A DNA stretch of 45,393 nucleotides from a virus: the IMG/VR virus record IMGVR_UViG_3300036945_000541, positions 1 through 45,393 of that record; one strand, given 5' to 3'. Made by a program: the position numbers and the translations under genes. Shown piece by piece: positions 29,669-36,537 of the stretch (position 1 is the first letter of the stretch; the number at the start of each line of letters is the position of its first letter). Under the pieces are notes generated by a model. That model saw nothing but the letters and a program-made list of their open reading frames with translations, searched no databases and had not been told where the DNA came from.

Positions 29669-29889
29669 CTTGGCAAGACGGCGCGGAATGGGGTTGCCCC
29701 CGGCTTTCCAAACACGGGGCCGGTTGGTTGATTGATTGGTTCACGCCGGACGGTATCAACACGGGTTCAAGCCGGGCGGACCGGGCAAGCGTTGAATGGC
29801 TTACAACCCACCCCGCCGAAGTTGCGAAAATGCAACAACAATGCCTTGATTGGTTCAACCGTGAACTTGACAAGGTGATTCCCTTTTGA
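29665..29889 (+). CDS. Protein of unknown function (74 aa), paralogue of next gene
   Basis: The start at 29665 (MTWQDGAEWGCPRLSKHGAG) makes an ATGA overlap with the membrane protein. The product has 74 residues, Trp-rich. Its C-terminal half (VEWLTTHPAEVAKMQQQCLD, then WFNREL) closely parallels that of the next gene (AWLVAYPAEFAKQDAAFHSW), so the two look like diverged tandem duplicates. Family unknown. Confidence 0.55.
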   Translation: MTWQDGAEWGCPRLSKHGAGWLIDWFTPDGINTGSSRADRASVEWLTTHPAEVAKMQQQCLDWFNRELDKVIPF

Positions 29890-29893
29890 CGCC

Positions 29894-30172
29894 GTGCAAA
29901 CTTTCATCATGCGCAAGATGGGGGACAAGTGGAACCCGGACCGGTTTTGCCCTTATACGGGCTTGACCATTCACCCCCACCCGTATTTTTCCCCGGTGGG
30001 TCCCAACAACGGCCCGGCAAGTTGGCGCATGATGTTTTGGCGCATTGATGGGGAAGCCATGCGTTGCCGGGATTGCACGGCGGAAGAAACCGCTTGGCTT
30101 GTTGCGTATCCGGCGGAATTCGCCAAGCAAGACGCCGCCTTTCATTCTTGGCTTGAAGGGTTCCGCAAATGA
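29894..30172 (+). CDS. Protein of unknown function (92 aa), paralogue of previous gene
   Basis: It starts at GTG 29894 or at the in-frame ATG 29909 (MRKMGDKWNPDRFC). C-x-Y-T-G and C-R-D-C cysteines lie either side of an aromatic segment (PASWRMMFWRIDGEAMRCRD) and may bind metal. The last 28 residues (ETAWLVAYPAEFAKQDAAFH) resemble the neighbouring 74-residue protein. It ends in an ATGA overlap with the 62-residue gene. Function unknown. Confidence 0.55.
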   Translation: MQTFIMRKMGDKWNPDRFCPYTGLTIHPHPYFSPVGPNNGPASWRMMFWRIDGEAMRCRDCTAEETAWLVAYPAEFAKQDAAFHSWLEGFRK

Positions 30173-30357
30173 AAACACGCTGGCAAAAGATTGATGTTTT
30201 GAAAGGCGTCCCCATATACCGGCGCAAGCCCCGTTGCCACGTTGCCGGACCCCGCTTCATGGCCGGGGCGGCGTGTTGGGCAACCCTTGAACGCGCCCGG
30301 CAATACGTTGACGAATTGGAAAAGGCGGGGCTTTTGGCGGTTCATCAAAAAGATTGA
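30169..30357 (+). CDS. Small basic protein of unknown function (62 aa)
   Basis: The product has 62 residues, ATGA-coupled to the previous gene. It begins MKTRWQKIDVLKGVPIYRRK, has an Ala/Gly/Cys middle (PRFMAGAACWATLERARQYV) and a C-terminal helix (DELEKAGLLAVHQKD). No family recognised. It is the last gene of this unit before a cassette boundary. Confidence 0.5.
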   Translation: MKTRWQKIDVLKGVPIYRRKPRCHVAGPRFMAGAACWATLERARQYVDELEKAGLLAVHQKD

Positions 30358-30366
30358 AGAAAAAGC

Positions 30367-30395
30367 TTGCCGGGTTGCCGGGGTTGATATATCAA
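30367..30395 (+). promoter_or_regulatory. Candidate promoter within palindrome TTGATATATCAA
   Basis: TTGCCG (30367-30372), 17-bp spacer, TATCAA (30390-30395), then 5 nt to the ATG at 30401. The exact palindrome TTGATATATCAA occupies 30384-30395. The arrangement predicts a leaderless or near-leaderless message. Confidence 0.5.
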
Positions 30396-30400
30396 GGGGC

Positions 30401-30631
30401 ATGTCCGAAGCAATCACCGCAACCGCCCGCGAAGCCGCCCTTGAAATTGTTTTCAGTATTGAAGGGGAAACCGAATCAAACCGTTTTGCCCAAACTATCG
30501 GCGGGCGCGAAGGCTTGACCGAAGCCGAAGCCAAGGCGGAAGTTTTCGCAATGGCAACGCGTTGGGTTGCGGACATGCGGACGCAAGGCTTTGCCATTGC
30601 CGCTTGGGACGCCGCCGGAAACCATTTTTGA
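30401..30631 (+). CDS. Small acidic protein (76 aa), ATGTCC cassette
   Basis: It starts ATGTCCGAA right after the palindromic promoter element. The product has 76 residues, Ala/Glu/Thr-rich and probably all-helical (MSEAITATAREAALEIVFSI, LTEAEAKAEVFAMATRWVAD). An acidic helical protein of this size could be a DNA mimic or adaptor, but no family is recognised. Another palindrome follows about 20 bp after its stop. Confidence 0.55.
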   Translation: MSEAITATAREAALEIVFSIEGETESNRFAQTIGGREGLTEAEAKAEVFAMATRWVADMRTQGFAIAAWDAAGNHF

Positions 30632-30649
30632 AATCTTTTTTCTTTTTTC

Positions 30650-30661
30650 TTGATATATCAA
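30650..30661 (+). promoter_or_regulatory. Palindromic element TTGATATATCAA
   Basis: Exact copy, following a T-rich stretch (ATCTTTTTTCTTTTTTC) and 22 nt before the ATGTCC start at 30684. Confidence 0.55.
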
Positions 30662-30683
30662 TTCAACCGTCCATATTCCCGCC

Positions 30684-30998
30684 ATGTCCAACGCAACAAC
30701 CGCCCGCAAGACCAGCAAAGCCGCCTTGAAATCCGCTTGTGATTCATTCTTTTGGTTCCTTTCCGATTTGACCGGCGGGACCCCAAGCGAAAACGCCCAA
30801 CGGTTTGACATGAACCTTCCCCGCCTTGAAGCCAAAGCCGCAACGGTCCTTGCCCTTGCCGCCAACCCCGCCAAGCTTACCCTTGCGGATTCATGGTTGA
30901 TGGAACGCGCCGCTTCCGTGACCGCCCGCGTTGCCACTTACCGGGGCCGGTATGAAGCCGCGTCCGAAGCCGCAAACGTTGTTCCTTTCCGCCGTTGA
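30684..30998 (+). CDS. Helical protein of unknown function (104 aa), ATGTCC cassette
   Basis: It starts ATGTCCAACGCA. The product is Ala-rich and helical, with a basic N-terminus (MSNATTARKTSKAALKSACD), an aromatic segment (SFFWFLSDLTGG) and a Pro-Phe-Arg-Arg C-terminus. No family recognised. It is flanked by the palindrome upstream and a terminator downstream, so it is a self-contained unit. Confidence 0.6.
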   Translation: MSNATTARKTSKAALKSACDSFFWFLSDLTGGTPSENAQRFDMNLPRLEAKAATVLALAANPAKLTLADSWLMERAASVTARVATYRGRYEAASEAANVVPFRR

Positions 30999-31036
30999 AA
31001 TAACTTCCCCCAACAACCCCCGCCCCCCATTGAAGA

Positions 31037-31068
31037 CCCCACCGGCCCCCGCCCGTGGGGTTTTCTCT
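31037..31068 (+). terminator. Rho-independent terminator
   Basis: CCCCAC (31037-31042) pairs with GTGGGG (31055-31060), followed by TTTTCTCTT. The GC-rich loop can form further pairs. It ends the 104-residue gene unit. Confidence 0.65.
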
Positions 31069-31106
31069 TGACCGGGGCCGGGTCCTTGTGGAAACGTCCC
31101 GCCCCT

Positions 31107-31391
31107 ATGGCAACGCCCCCCATTCCCGCATGTTCCCGCAAGCATTGTTCAAACTTCGCAACGGTTGTTCCGGTCCTTCGGATTCCGGCCCGTGGCGGTT
31201 CCAAAGAAAACGCCTTGACCCTTCCCCTTGGCTTCCCACTTTGCGCCGGTCACGCCCGGACCGTTGACGCCGGGGAATTCACAAGCCGCAAGTCAACCTT
31301 CCGCGCCAAGATAAACCGCTTTTGCTGGTCCCTTGGGGAAGCCCGCCCGGACTTTGCGAAGGCTTGGCTTGATTTTGAAACAAGGGCTTGA
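31107..31391 (+). CDS. Small Cys-containing protein (94 aa) before VRR-NUC gene
   Basis: The start at 31107 (MATPPIPACSRKHCSNFATV) gives 94 residues; an upstream ATG at 31068 lies in the terminator. The pairs C-x4-C near the N-terminus and C-x2-H in the middle (PLCAGHA) could bind zinc. The basic C-terminal half (SRKSTFRAKINRFCWSLGEA) suggests nucleic-acid contact. The stop TGA is followed by TATATG, so stop, TATATC-like element and the next ATG are fused. It is probably co-expressed with the nuclease. Confidence 0.5.
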   Translation: MATPPIPACSRKHCSNFATVVPVLRIPARGGSKENALTLPLGFPLCAGHARTVDAGEFTSRKSTFRAKINRFCWSLGEARPDFAKAWLDFETRA

Positions 31392-31394
31392 TAT

Positions 31395-31814
31395 ATGAAG
31401 CCGGAAGACCTTTGCCGAAGTGGGGCGGAACATGGGGAACAATCCGCCTTGTTTTGTTGGGTGAATACCAGCGAAACACGCGCCGACTTCCCCCACCTTT
31501 TCAACGCGGCGGGCCGGTCAAAGCTTTTTGCGGTCAACAACAACGCCGGGACCGGGGACGCCATACGCGGGGCGCGGGCCAAAATGGCCGGGGTTCAACC
31601 GGGCGTTGCGGATTGCTTCCTTCCCTTGGCCCGCCACGGGGTCAACGGGTTGTTTCTGGAAATGAAGCAACGGAAGTTCAAGGGCAAGAAACAAGGCGGG
31701 CTTCAAGACGTTCAAATTGAATTCAAGGCGCAATGCCACGCGGACGGCTTCGGGTATTGCGTGGCGTATGGGTGGGAAGAGGCAAGGGACATTTTGCGGC
31801 AATACTTGGCTTGA
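31395..31814 (+). CDS. VRR-NUC domain nuclease
   Basis: The product has 139 residues. The VRR-NUC pattern is clear: GVQPGVADCFL (D73), the GLFLEMKQ strand (E89, K91), then a Q/Lys segment (KKQGGLQDVQIEF) and the closing GYCVAYGWEEARDIL. These PD-(D/E)XK enzymes cut branched or structured DNA. In phages they often lie near packaging or recombination genes. An N-terminal SGAEHGEQ segment carries the usual extra Glu residues. It is the only recognisable enzyme in the small-gene region and lies 0.9 kb before the terminase. Confidence 0.85.
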   Translation: MKPEDLCRSGAEHGEQSALFCWVNTSETRADFPHLFNAAGRSKLFAVNNNAGTGDAIRGARAKMAGVQPGVADCFLPLARHGVNGLFLEMKQRKFKGKKQGGLQDVQIEFKAQCHADGFGYCVAYGWEEARDILRQYLA

Positions 31815-31840
31815 AATCTTTTTTGCAAAAGATATATCTT
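31811..31840 (+). promoter_or_regulatory. Candidate promoter before the 93-aa gene
   Basis: TTGAAA (31811-31816), 18-bp spacer, TATCTT (31835-31840) within AAAGATATATC. It overlaps the stop of the VRR-NUC gene. The ATGTCC start is 40 nt downstream. Confidence 0.5.
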
Positions 31841-31879
31841 TTTCGTTGACCGGTTGCCGGGTCCGTGCTTTCCTTCGGC

Positions 31880-32161
31880 ATGTCCAAAACATCACGCCCC
31901 GCCGCCGTCCTTCCCGCTTCCGCAATCGTCATTGAAGACAACCAGCGGACCCCGCTTGAAGGTGATTCAATTTTCATCCGTTGTTCAACTTCGCAAGTTT
32001 ACGCTTACGTCAACGGGCTTGCCGGACGCCCCGGTTTTTGGGAAGGAACGGAACCGGCCCCGGATTGGGCGGACAAGGCGCAAGGGTCCTTCACGAAATA
32101 CAACAACACCGGTTCCGCATGGGTTGGCGATTTTTCCGCCCGCTTTTGGGTGAAGGCGTAA
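31880..32161 (+). CDS. Protein of unknown function (93 aa), ATGTCC cassette
   Basis: It starts ATGTCCAAAACA at 31880. The product is beta-rich (AVLPASAIVIEDNQRTPLEG, FIRCSTSQVYAYVNGLAG) with a Trp-rich end (GFWEGTEPAPDWADKAQG, WVGDFSARFWVKA). It has its own promoter-like element and a strong terminator directly after, forming a monocistronic cassette. No family recognised. Confidence 0.6.
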   Translation: MSKTSRPAAVLPASAIVIEDNQRTPLEGDSIFIRCSTSQVYAYVNGLAGRPGFWEGTEPAPDWADKAQGSFTKYNNTGSAWVGDFSARFWVKA

Positions 32162-32171
32162 GCCCCCAACC

Positions 32172-32210
32172 CCCGGCCCGGTCCCTTCACGGGGGCCGGG
32201 TTTTTTTTTT
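32172..32210 (+). terminator. Rho-independent terminator
   Basis: CCCGGCCC (32172-32179) pairs with GGGCCGGG (32193-32200), followed by ten T (32201-32210). It is the strongest simple terminator in the window. Confidence 0.9.
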
Positions 32211-32222
32211 CATCAAATAACT

Positions 32223-32250
32223 TTGACACGCCCCGGAAAAGATATATCTT
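32223..32250 (+). promoter_or_regulatory. Candidate promoter giving a leaderless message
   Basis: TTGACA (32223-32228), 16-bp spacer, TATCTT (32245-32250), 6 nt to the ATG at 32257. It lies just after a terminator, with GATATATC at 32241-32248. It is the best -35/-10 match in the window. Confidence 0.6.
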
Positions 32251-32256
32251 CCGGGC

Positions 32257-32652
32257 ATGTCCAACGCATCAACAACCGCCCGCCCCGAAATTGCCCAAAC
32301 CATTCTTGCCCAACTTGGGGGAAACAAGTTCCGCGTCATGACCGGCGCAACCAACTTTCTTGACCTTGGGGAAGCCCAAGCCCAAGCCGCCCGCCCGGAA
32401 CATGATTGCCCCGCAATCCCCGCCCGCCTTGGCGGTCTTTCCTTCAAGCTTGGCCGGTTTGCTGGTTTGAAAGTGACCCACGTCCGGGTTGTCCTTACCC
32501 TTGCGGACCTTTACAACGTGGAATTTTTCAACATCCGGGGTTGCAACATGAAGACCCTTGCAACCGTTGAAGGCATTTACGCGGACCAGTTGCGCGAAGT
32601 CTTCACCCGCCAAACCGGGCTTGAAACATCCCTTGGAACAATGCGGGCTTGA
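32257..32652 (+). CDS. Conserved-looking phage protein of unknown function (131 aa)
   Basis: It starts ATGTCCAACGCA, 6 nt after TATCTT. The segments NKFRVMTGATNFLDLG, LSFKLGRF, LTLADLYNVEFFNIRG and VEGIYADQLREVFTRQTGLE resemble a widespread uncharacterised phage protein (pattern GGNKF-x-MTGA ... DLYxVEFxKIRG ... TGLxTSLG). I cannot give a family name and assign no function. It is the last gene before the terminase cluster and, with its own promoter and terminator-flanked unit, is probably highly expressed. Confidence 0.7.
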   Translation: MSNASTTARPEIAQTILAQLGGNKFRVMTGATNFLDLGEAQAQAARPEHDCPAIPARLGGLSFKLGRFAGLKVTHVRVVLTLADLYNVEFFNIRGCNMKTLATVEGIYADQLREVFTRQTGLETSLGTMRA

Positions 32653-32665
32653 TTGTGGGAACCGG

Positions 32666-32706
32666 CCCCACCCCGCGCAAACAAACGCCTTGCGCGGCGC
32701 GTGGGG
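32666..32706. other. Large hairpin upstream of the small terminase gene
   Basis: CCCCAC (32666-32671) with GTGGGG (32701-32706) encloses CCGCGCAA (32673-32680) with TTGCGCGG (32690-32697). No T-tract follows. Its position directly ahead of the terminase genes makes it a candidate packaging (pac) site, or simply a transcription boundary. Confidence 0.5.
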
Positions 32707-32725
32707 GGCGTGGTAGGGCTTCCGC

Positions 32726-33415
32726 ATGGCAACAACCGCAACGGCAAGAGCGGGGAAGGCAAAGGGACCGGCCAAAGCCAAGCAACCCCCCAAGCCGCCC
32801 CCAAAGAAAAAGAAAAAGCTTCCCCCCAAAAAGCGGGGACGCGCCCCCAACGGGCAAGGGAAAGCCCCGGCGGTTCAAGCTTCCTTTCTGGCAACGGTCA
32901 AGGCGGACAACCCGGCAATCACGGCGGACGCCTTCGCGGAACAATTCAACATTCCTTTTGAAGAGGTTTGCCGCCTTCGTCACTTCGTCCATGAATATAT
33001 CAAGGATTTCAACGAAGGGAACGCCGCCTTGCGCATGGGATACCCGGAACCGTCCGCCGGGACAACTGGCAAGGTCTTTCTTGGGAACGCCTTCACCCGA
33101 TTACGCGTTGGGGAAATCTTGGACAAGATGGAAGCGGAAAACGTTGTTTGCGGGGCGCGGATTGTTGCCGCCCTTTGGCGCGAAGCCAACGCCCCGGACG
33201 TTGCTTTTTCGTCCAATTCTTCAACCCGGATTTCCGCCTTGAAAGCTCTTGCCCGAATCAAAGGCTTGGACCGCCCGCAAGCGGAAGACCCCAACGCCCG
33301 GATTTTGACCGGCGGAATCATGATTGTTCCAATTGCCGTTTCCCCGGACCAGTGGGGGGATTACGCCGCCGCAAGTCAACGCAACTTGAAGGAATCAACC
33401 GCAATTGATATTTGA
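32726..33415 (+). CDS. Terminase small subunit
   Basis: The product has 229 residues. A Lys/Pro/Ala-rich N-terminal tail (about 45 residues, KPPPKKKKKLPPKKRGR) precedes the terminase small-subunit core (HFVHEYIKDFNEGNAALRMG, YPEPSAGTTGKVFLGNAF), an HTH-type DNA-recognition region. The C-terminal part (STRISALKALARIKGLDRP) is the usual helix before the large-subunit-binding tail. It selects viral DNA for packaging. The large subunit starts 4 bp after its stop. The basic tail is longer than usual for the family. Confidence 0.85.
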   Translation: MATTATARAGKAKGPAKAKQPPKPPPKKKKKLPPKKRGRAPNGQGKAPAVQASFLATVKADNPAITADAFAEQFNIPFEEVCRLRHFVHEYIKDFNEGNAALRMGYPEPSAGTTGKVFLGNAFTRLRVGEILDKMEAENVVCGARIVAALWREANAPDVAFSSNSSTRISALKALARIKGLDRPQAEDPNARILTGGIMIVPIAVSPDQWGDYAAASQRNLKESTAIDI

Positions 33416-33419
33416 TGAC

Positions 33420-34976
33420 ATGAGCGTTGCCCCGAAGGCGGCGGACGCCGCAAAGGTTGTTTGGCAACCGGTCCCCGGTTTCAACGGTCATCCGTCATCA
33501 CAAGCCCTTGCCGTGGGTTGCCCGGCAAACGTTGTCCTTTACGATGGAAGCCGGGGACCCGGCAAGACGGACGCCCAATTGATGCGTTTCCGGTCCATGG
33601 TTGGCAAGGGATACGGTCAACACCTTCGGGGAATCATCTTTGACCGGGAATACAAGAATCTTGATGATATGATTGCAAAGAGCGAAAAGCATTTCTTTGC
33701 ATTCAAGGACGGGGCGCGGTTCCTTCGGTCAAAAGGTGATTATTGTTGGATATGGCCAACGGGTGAAGTCTTGTATTTCCGAAGCTTGAAGCGTGAAAGT
33801 GATTATATGAAATTTCACGGTCAAGAATTCCCTTGGATTGGGTGGAACGAGTTGACCAAATACCCCAACCGGCGGCTTTTTGATTTGATGTTTTCTTGCA
33901 ACCGTTCCGGCTTCGTCCCGGAACTTCACACGCCCAAGAATAAGTTGGGGCAATACTTGACCATTGACGGGAAACCCCTTCCCGAAATGCCCCTTCAAGT
34001 CTTCGCAACAACAAACCCTTGGGGTCCGGGTCATGCTTGGGTGAAGAAACAATTCATTGACGGGGTTCAACCGGGGGAACTGGTCAAGCGGTCAACCAAC
34101 GTTTACAACCCCCGAATCGGTTGCCGGGTTGATGTTGTCACAACGCAAGTCCGCCTTTTTGGGACTTACAAGGAAAACATATATCTTGCGCCCGAATACG
34201 TTGCCAGTCTGGAAAACGAAACGGACCCCAACCGGCGCAAGGCTTGGCTTTTGGGTGATTGGAATATCCGGGCCGGGGGGATGTTCAATGACCTTTGGCG
34301 GGAAGACGTTCATGTTGTCCCAACGTTCAACGTCCCGAAGGGTTGGCACGTTGACCGGGCATTTGATTGGGGTTCAAGTCATCCGTTTTCCGTGGGTTGG
34401 TATTGCGAAGCCAACGGGGAAACCGTGACCCTTCACAACGGCAAGCAATGGACCCCGCGCCGGGGTTCAATCATTCGCTTTGCCGAATGGTATGGAACAA
34501 GCGGCGGGGTCAATGAAGGGCTTCAAATGGGGTCCCCGGACATTGCCGCCGGTATCATGGAAAGGGAAATGAAGCTTTTGAAAAACGGGGTCATTCAATC
34601 AATCCCGAAGGCGGGACCGGCGGACGGTCAAATTTATCAGACAAGGGAAAAGGACGTTGCAACCATTGGAAAAAAGATGGAAGCGGAAGGGGTGGGTTGG
34701 TTCCCGGCGGACAAATCGGCGGGGTCCCGCGTGAACGGTTGGCAATTGATTCGGGACTTGTTGGGGAACGCCTTGAAAGGGGAAGGTCCGGGAATTTACT
34801 TCACACGCTCTTGCAAACATGCAATTTCTTTCTTGCCGGACACGCCACGGGACGAAGAAAACCCGGATGACGTGGACACGGACGCCGAAGACCATTTACA
34901 AGACGAAATCCGATACCGTTGCCTTGATGCTTCCCGCAAGTGGGGCCGGGGCTTGAAAACAACACACGCAAATTGA
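33420..34976 (+). CDS. Terminase large subunit
   Basis: The start at ATG 33420 (MSVAPKAADAAKVVWQPVPG) is preferred over an in-frame TTG at 33405; 518 residues. ATPase: Walker A GSRGPGKT (43-50), Walker B plus catalytic Glu in WIGWNE (139-144, E144), coupling motif ATTNP (196-200). Nuclease: D316 in RAFDWGSSHPF, with further acidic residues near the C-terminus (DTDAEDHLQDEIRY). It drives ATP-powered DNA translocation into the capsid and cuts the concatemer. Circular permutation of the contig would fit headful packaging. Confidence 0.93.
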   Translation: MSVAPKAADAAKVVWQPVPGFNGHPSSQALAVGCPANVVLYDGSRGPGKTDAQLMRFRSMVGKGYGQHLRGIIFDREYKNLDDMIAKSEKHFFAFKDGARFLRSKGDYCWIWPTGEVLYFRSLKRESDYMKFHGQEFPWIGWNELTKYPNRRLFDLMFSCNRSGFVPELHTPKNKLGQYLTIDGKPLPEMPLQVFATTNPWGPGHAWVKKQFIDGVQPGELVKRSTNVYNPRIGCRVDVVTTQVRLFGTYKENIYLAPEYVASLENETDPNRRKAWLLGDWNIRAGGMFNDLWREDVHVVPTFNVPKGWHVDRAFDWGSSHPFSVGWYCEANGETVTLHNGKQWTPRRGSIIRFAEWYGTSGGVNEGLQMGSPDIAAGIMEREMKLLKNGVIQSIPKAGPADGQIYQTREKDVATIGKKMEAEGVGWFPADKSAGSRVNGWQLIRDLLGNALKGEGPGIYFTRSCKHAISFLPDTPRDEENPDDVDTDAEDHLQDEIRYRCLDASRKWGRGLKTTHAN

Positions 34977-34980
34977 CGCC

Positions 34981-36534
34981 ATGCCCGCCAAACCAACAAC
35001 CCGGAAGATTGAAGCCCAACACCCGAAGTTCAAAGACTTTGCCCCCTTGTGGGAACAAATCAAAGATTGCATCAAAGGGGAAAAAGCAATCAAGGACGCC
35101 TTGACCAAATACTTGCCCAAGCCCAACCCCGAAGATTCCAGCGGGGAAAACGCTTCCCGATACCGGGCTTATGTTCAACGGGCGGTTTTCCACAACGTCA
35201 CGGGCCGGACCGTTGAAAACATGGTTGGCCAATCATTCGCCATTGACCCCGTTTTTACCGGGCCGGATGAAATGAAGCCATTGATTGAAGATTTGGACGG
35301 GGCCGGGGTTTCCGCAATCCAACAATCCAAGAAAGCCTTGGGGTTGGTTGTTGCCTATTCCCGCGCCGGTTTACTGGTTGACTATCCGAAGACCGGCGGA
35401 ACCGTTTCAATCAAGGACGCGGAAGAAAACGGAATCCGCCCGAAGGTCCTATTGTTTGAACCTTGGCGCATTGTCAACTGGCGGACAACCCTTCAAGGCG
35501 CGAAGTCCAAGCTTTCCCTTGTTGTCCTTTCGGAAGAATATATCAAGGAAGACGACGGCTTTGAAGCAATCCTTGAAACGCAATACCGGGTTTTGCGTTT
35601 GGTTGAAGGCGTTTACACGGTGGAAATTTGGCGCAACGAAGGCGGGACCGGCTTTGCCCCGGTTCCGGCGGAAGGCGCAACCCCAACGGACGGCTTGGGC
35701 AAGACCCTTCAAGAAATCCCCTTTGTCTTCGTTGGCGCGGAAGCCAATGATTCGGAACTTGAAAAGCCTTTGCTTGAAGACATATCAAACTTGAATCTTG
35801 CGCACTATCGCAATTCGGCGGACTACGAAGAAAGCGTTTACATGGTAGGGCAACCAACGCCCTATCTTGCCGGGCTTTCCCAAGCGTGGGTTGATGACGT
35901 GTTGAAAGGCAAAATCATGCTTGGAAGCCGGGCTTGCATTCCGTTGCCGGAAGGCGGGACGGCGGGCTTGATACAAGCCGCCCCCAATATCTTGCCCAAG
36001 GAAGCAATGGACCAGAAAGAAAGCCAAATGGTTGCCCTTGGCGCAAAGCTTGTGGAAAAGCGGGAAGTTGCCCAAACCGCCACGGAAAAGGGAATCAACG
36101 AAAGTTCAACAACTTCAATCTTGGCCGGATGTTGCGGGAACGTGTCCGCCGCTTACGCCCGCGCCCTTCACTGGTCCGCCCAATTCCAAAACGTCCAAGC
36201 CGCCCCGGAAGACTTGCTTTTTGAATTGAACCGGGACTTTGCCGTTGCCCGTATGGCCCCGGATGAAATGGGGGGAATCTTGAATCTTTTCAACGGGCAA
36301 TTGATTACCTTTGAAGAGGCGCGGGACAAGCTGAAATCCGGCGGCGTGGCGTATCTTGACGACGAAGACGCCAAGGACCAAATGGACGCCCAAGCGGAAG
36401 CGGACTTTGAAAAAGCCCAACAAGAGCTTGACGCGCAAACCCAAGCCCAACAAAGCTTGATTGCCGCCAAGGGCGGGGTTCCACCCGAAAAGGGCGGCAA
36501 ACCCCCCGTTGCCCCCCAACCCCCCGCCAAGTAA
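34981..36534 (+). CDS. Portal protein, DUF4055 type
   Basis: The product has 517 residues, 4 bp after the terminase. The N-terminal pattern (WEQIKDCIKGEKAIKDALTK, YLPKPNPEDSSGENASRYRA, YVQRAVFHNVTGRTVENMVG) and the middle (EPWRIVNWRTTLQGAKSKLS) match phage proteins annotated DUF4055, which occupy the portal position. It should form the dodecameric ring through which DNA enters. The C-terminal 60 residues are Asp/Gln/Ala-rich and end in Gly/Pro repeats (GGVPPEKGGKPPVAPQPPAK), a flexible tail. Confidence 0.85.
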   Translation: MPAKPTTRKIEAQHPKFKDFAPLWEQIKDCIKGEKAIKDALTKYLPKPNPEDSSGENASRYRAYVQRAVFHNVTGRTVENMVGQSFAIDPVFTGPDEMKPLIEDLDGAGVSAIQQSKKALGLVVAYSRAGLLVDYPKTGGTVSIKDAEENGIRPKVLLFEPWRIVNWRTTLQGAKSKLSLVVLSEEYIKEDDGFEAILETQYRVLRLVEGVYTVEIWRNEGGTGFAPVPAEGATPTDGLGKTLQEIPFVFVGAEANDSELEKPLLEDISNLNLAHYRNSADYEESVYMVGQPTPYLAGLSQAWVDDVLKGKIMLGSRACIPLPEGGTAGLIQAAPNILPKEAMDQKESQMVALGAKLVEKREVAQTATEKGINESSTTSILAGCCGNVSAAYARALHWSAQFQNVQAAPEDLLFELNRDFAVARMAPDEMGGILNLFNGQLITFEEARDKLKSGGVAYLDDEDAKDQMDAQAEADFEKAQQELDAQTQAQQSLIAAKGGVPPEKGGKPPVAPQPPAK

Positions 36535-36537
36535 GCC

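Noticed and set aside
32653-32725. tRNA or small RNA gene
   Set aside because: The hairpin lacks a cloverleaf, and no tRNA-like structure was recognised anywhere in the window.
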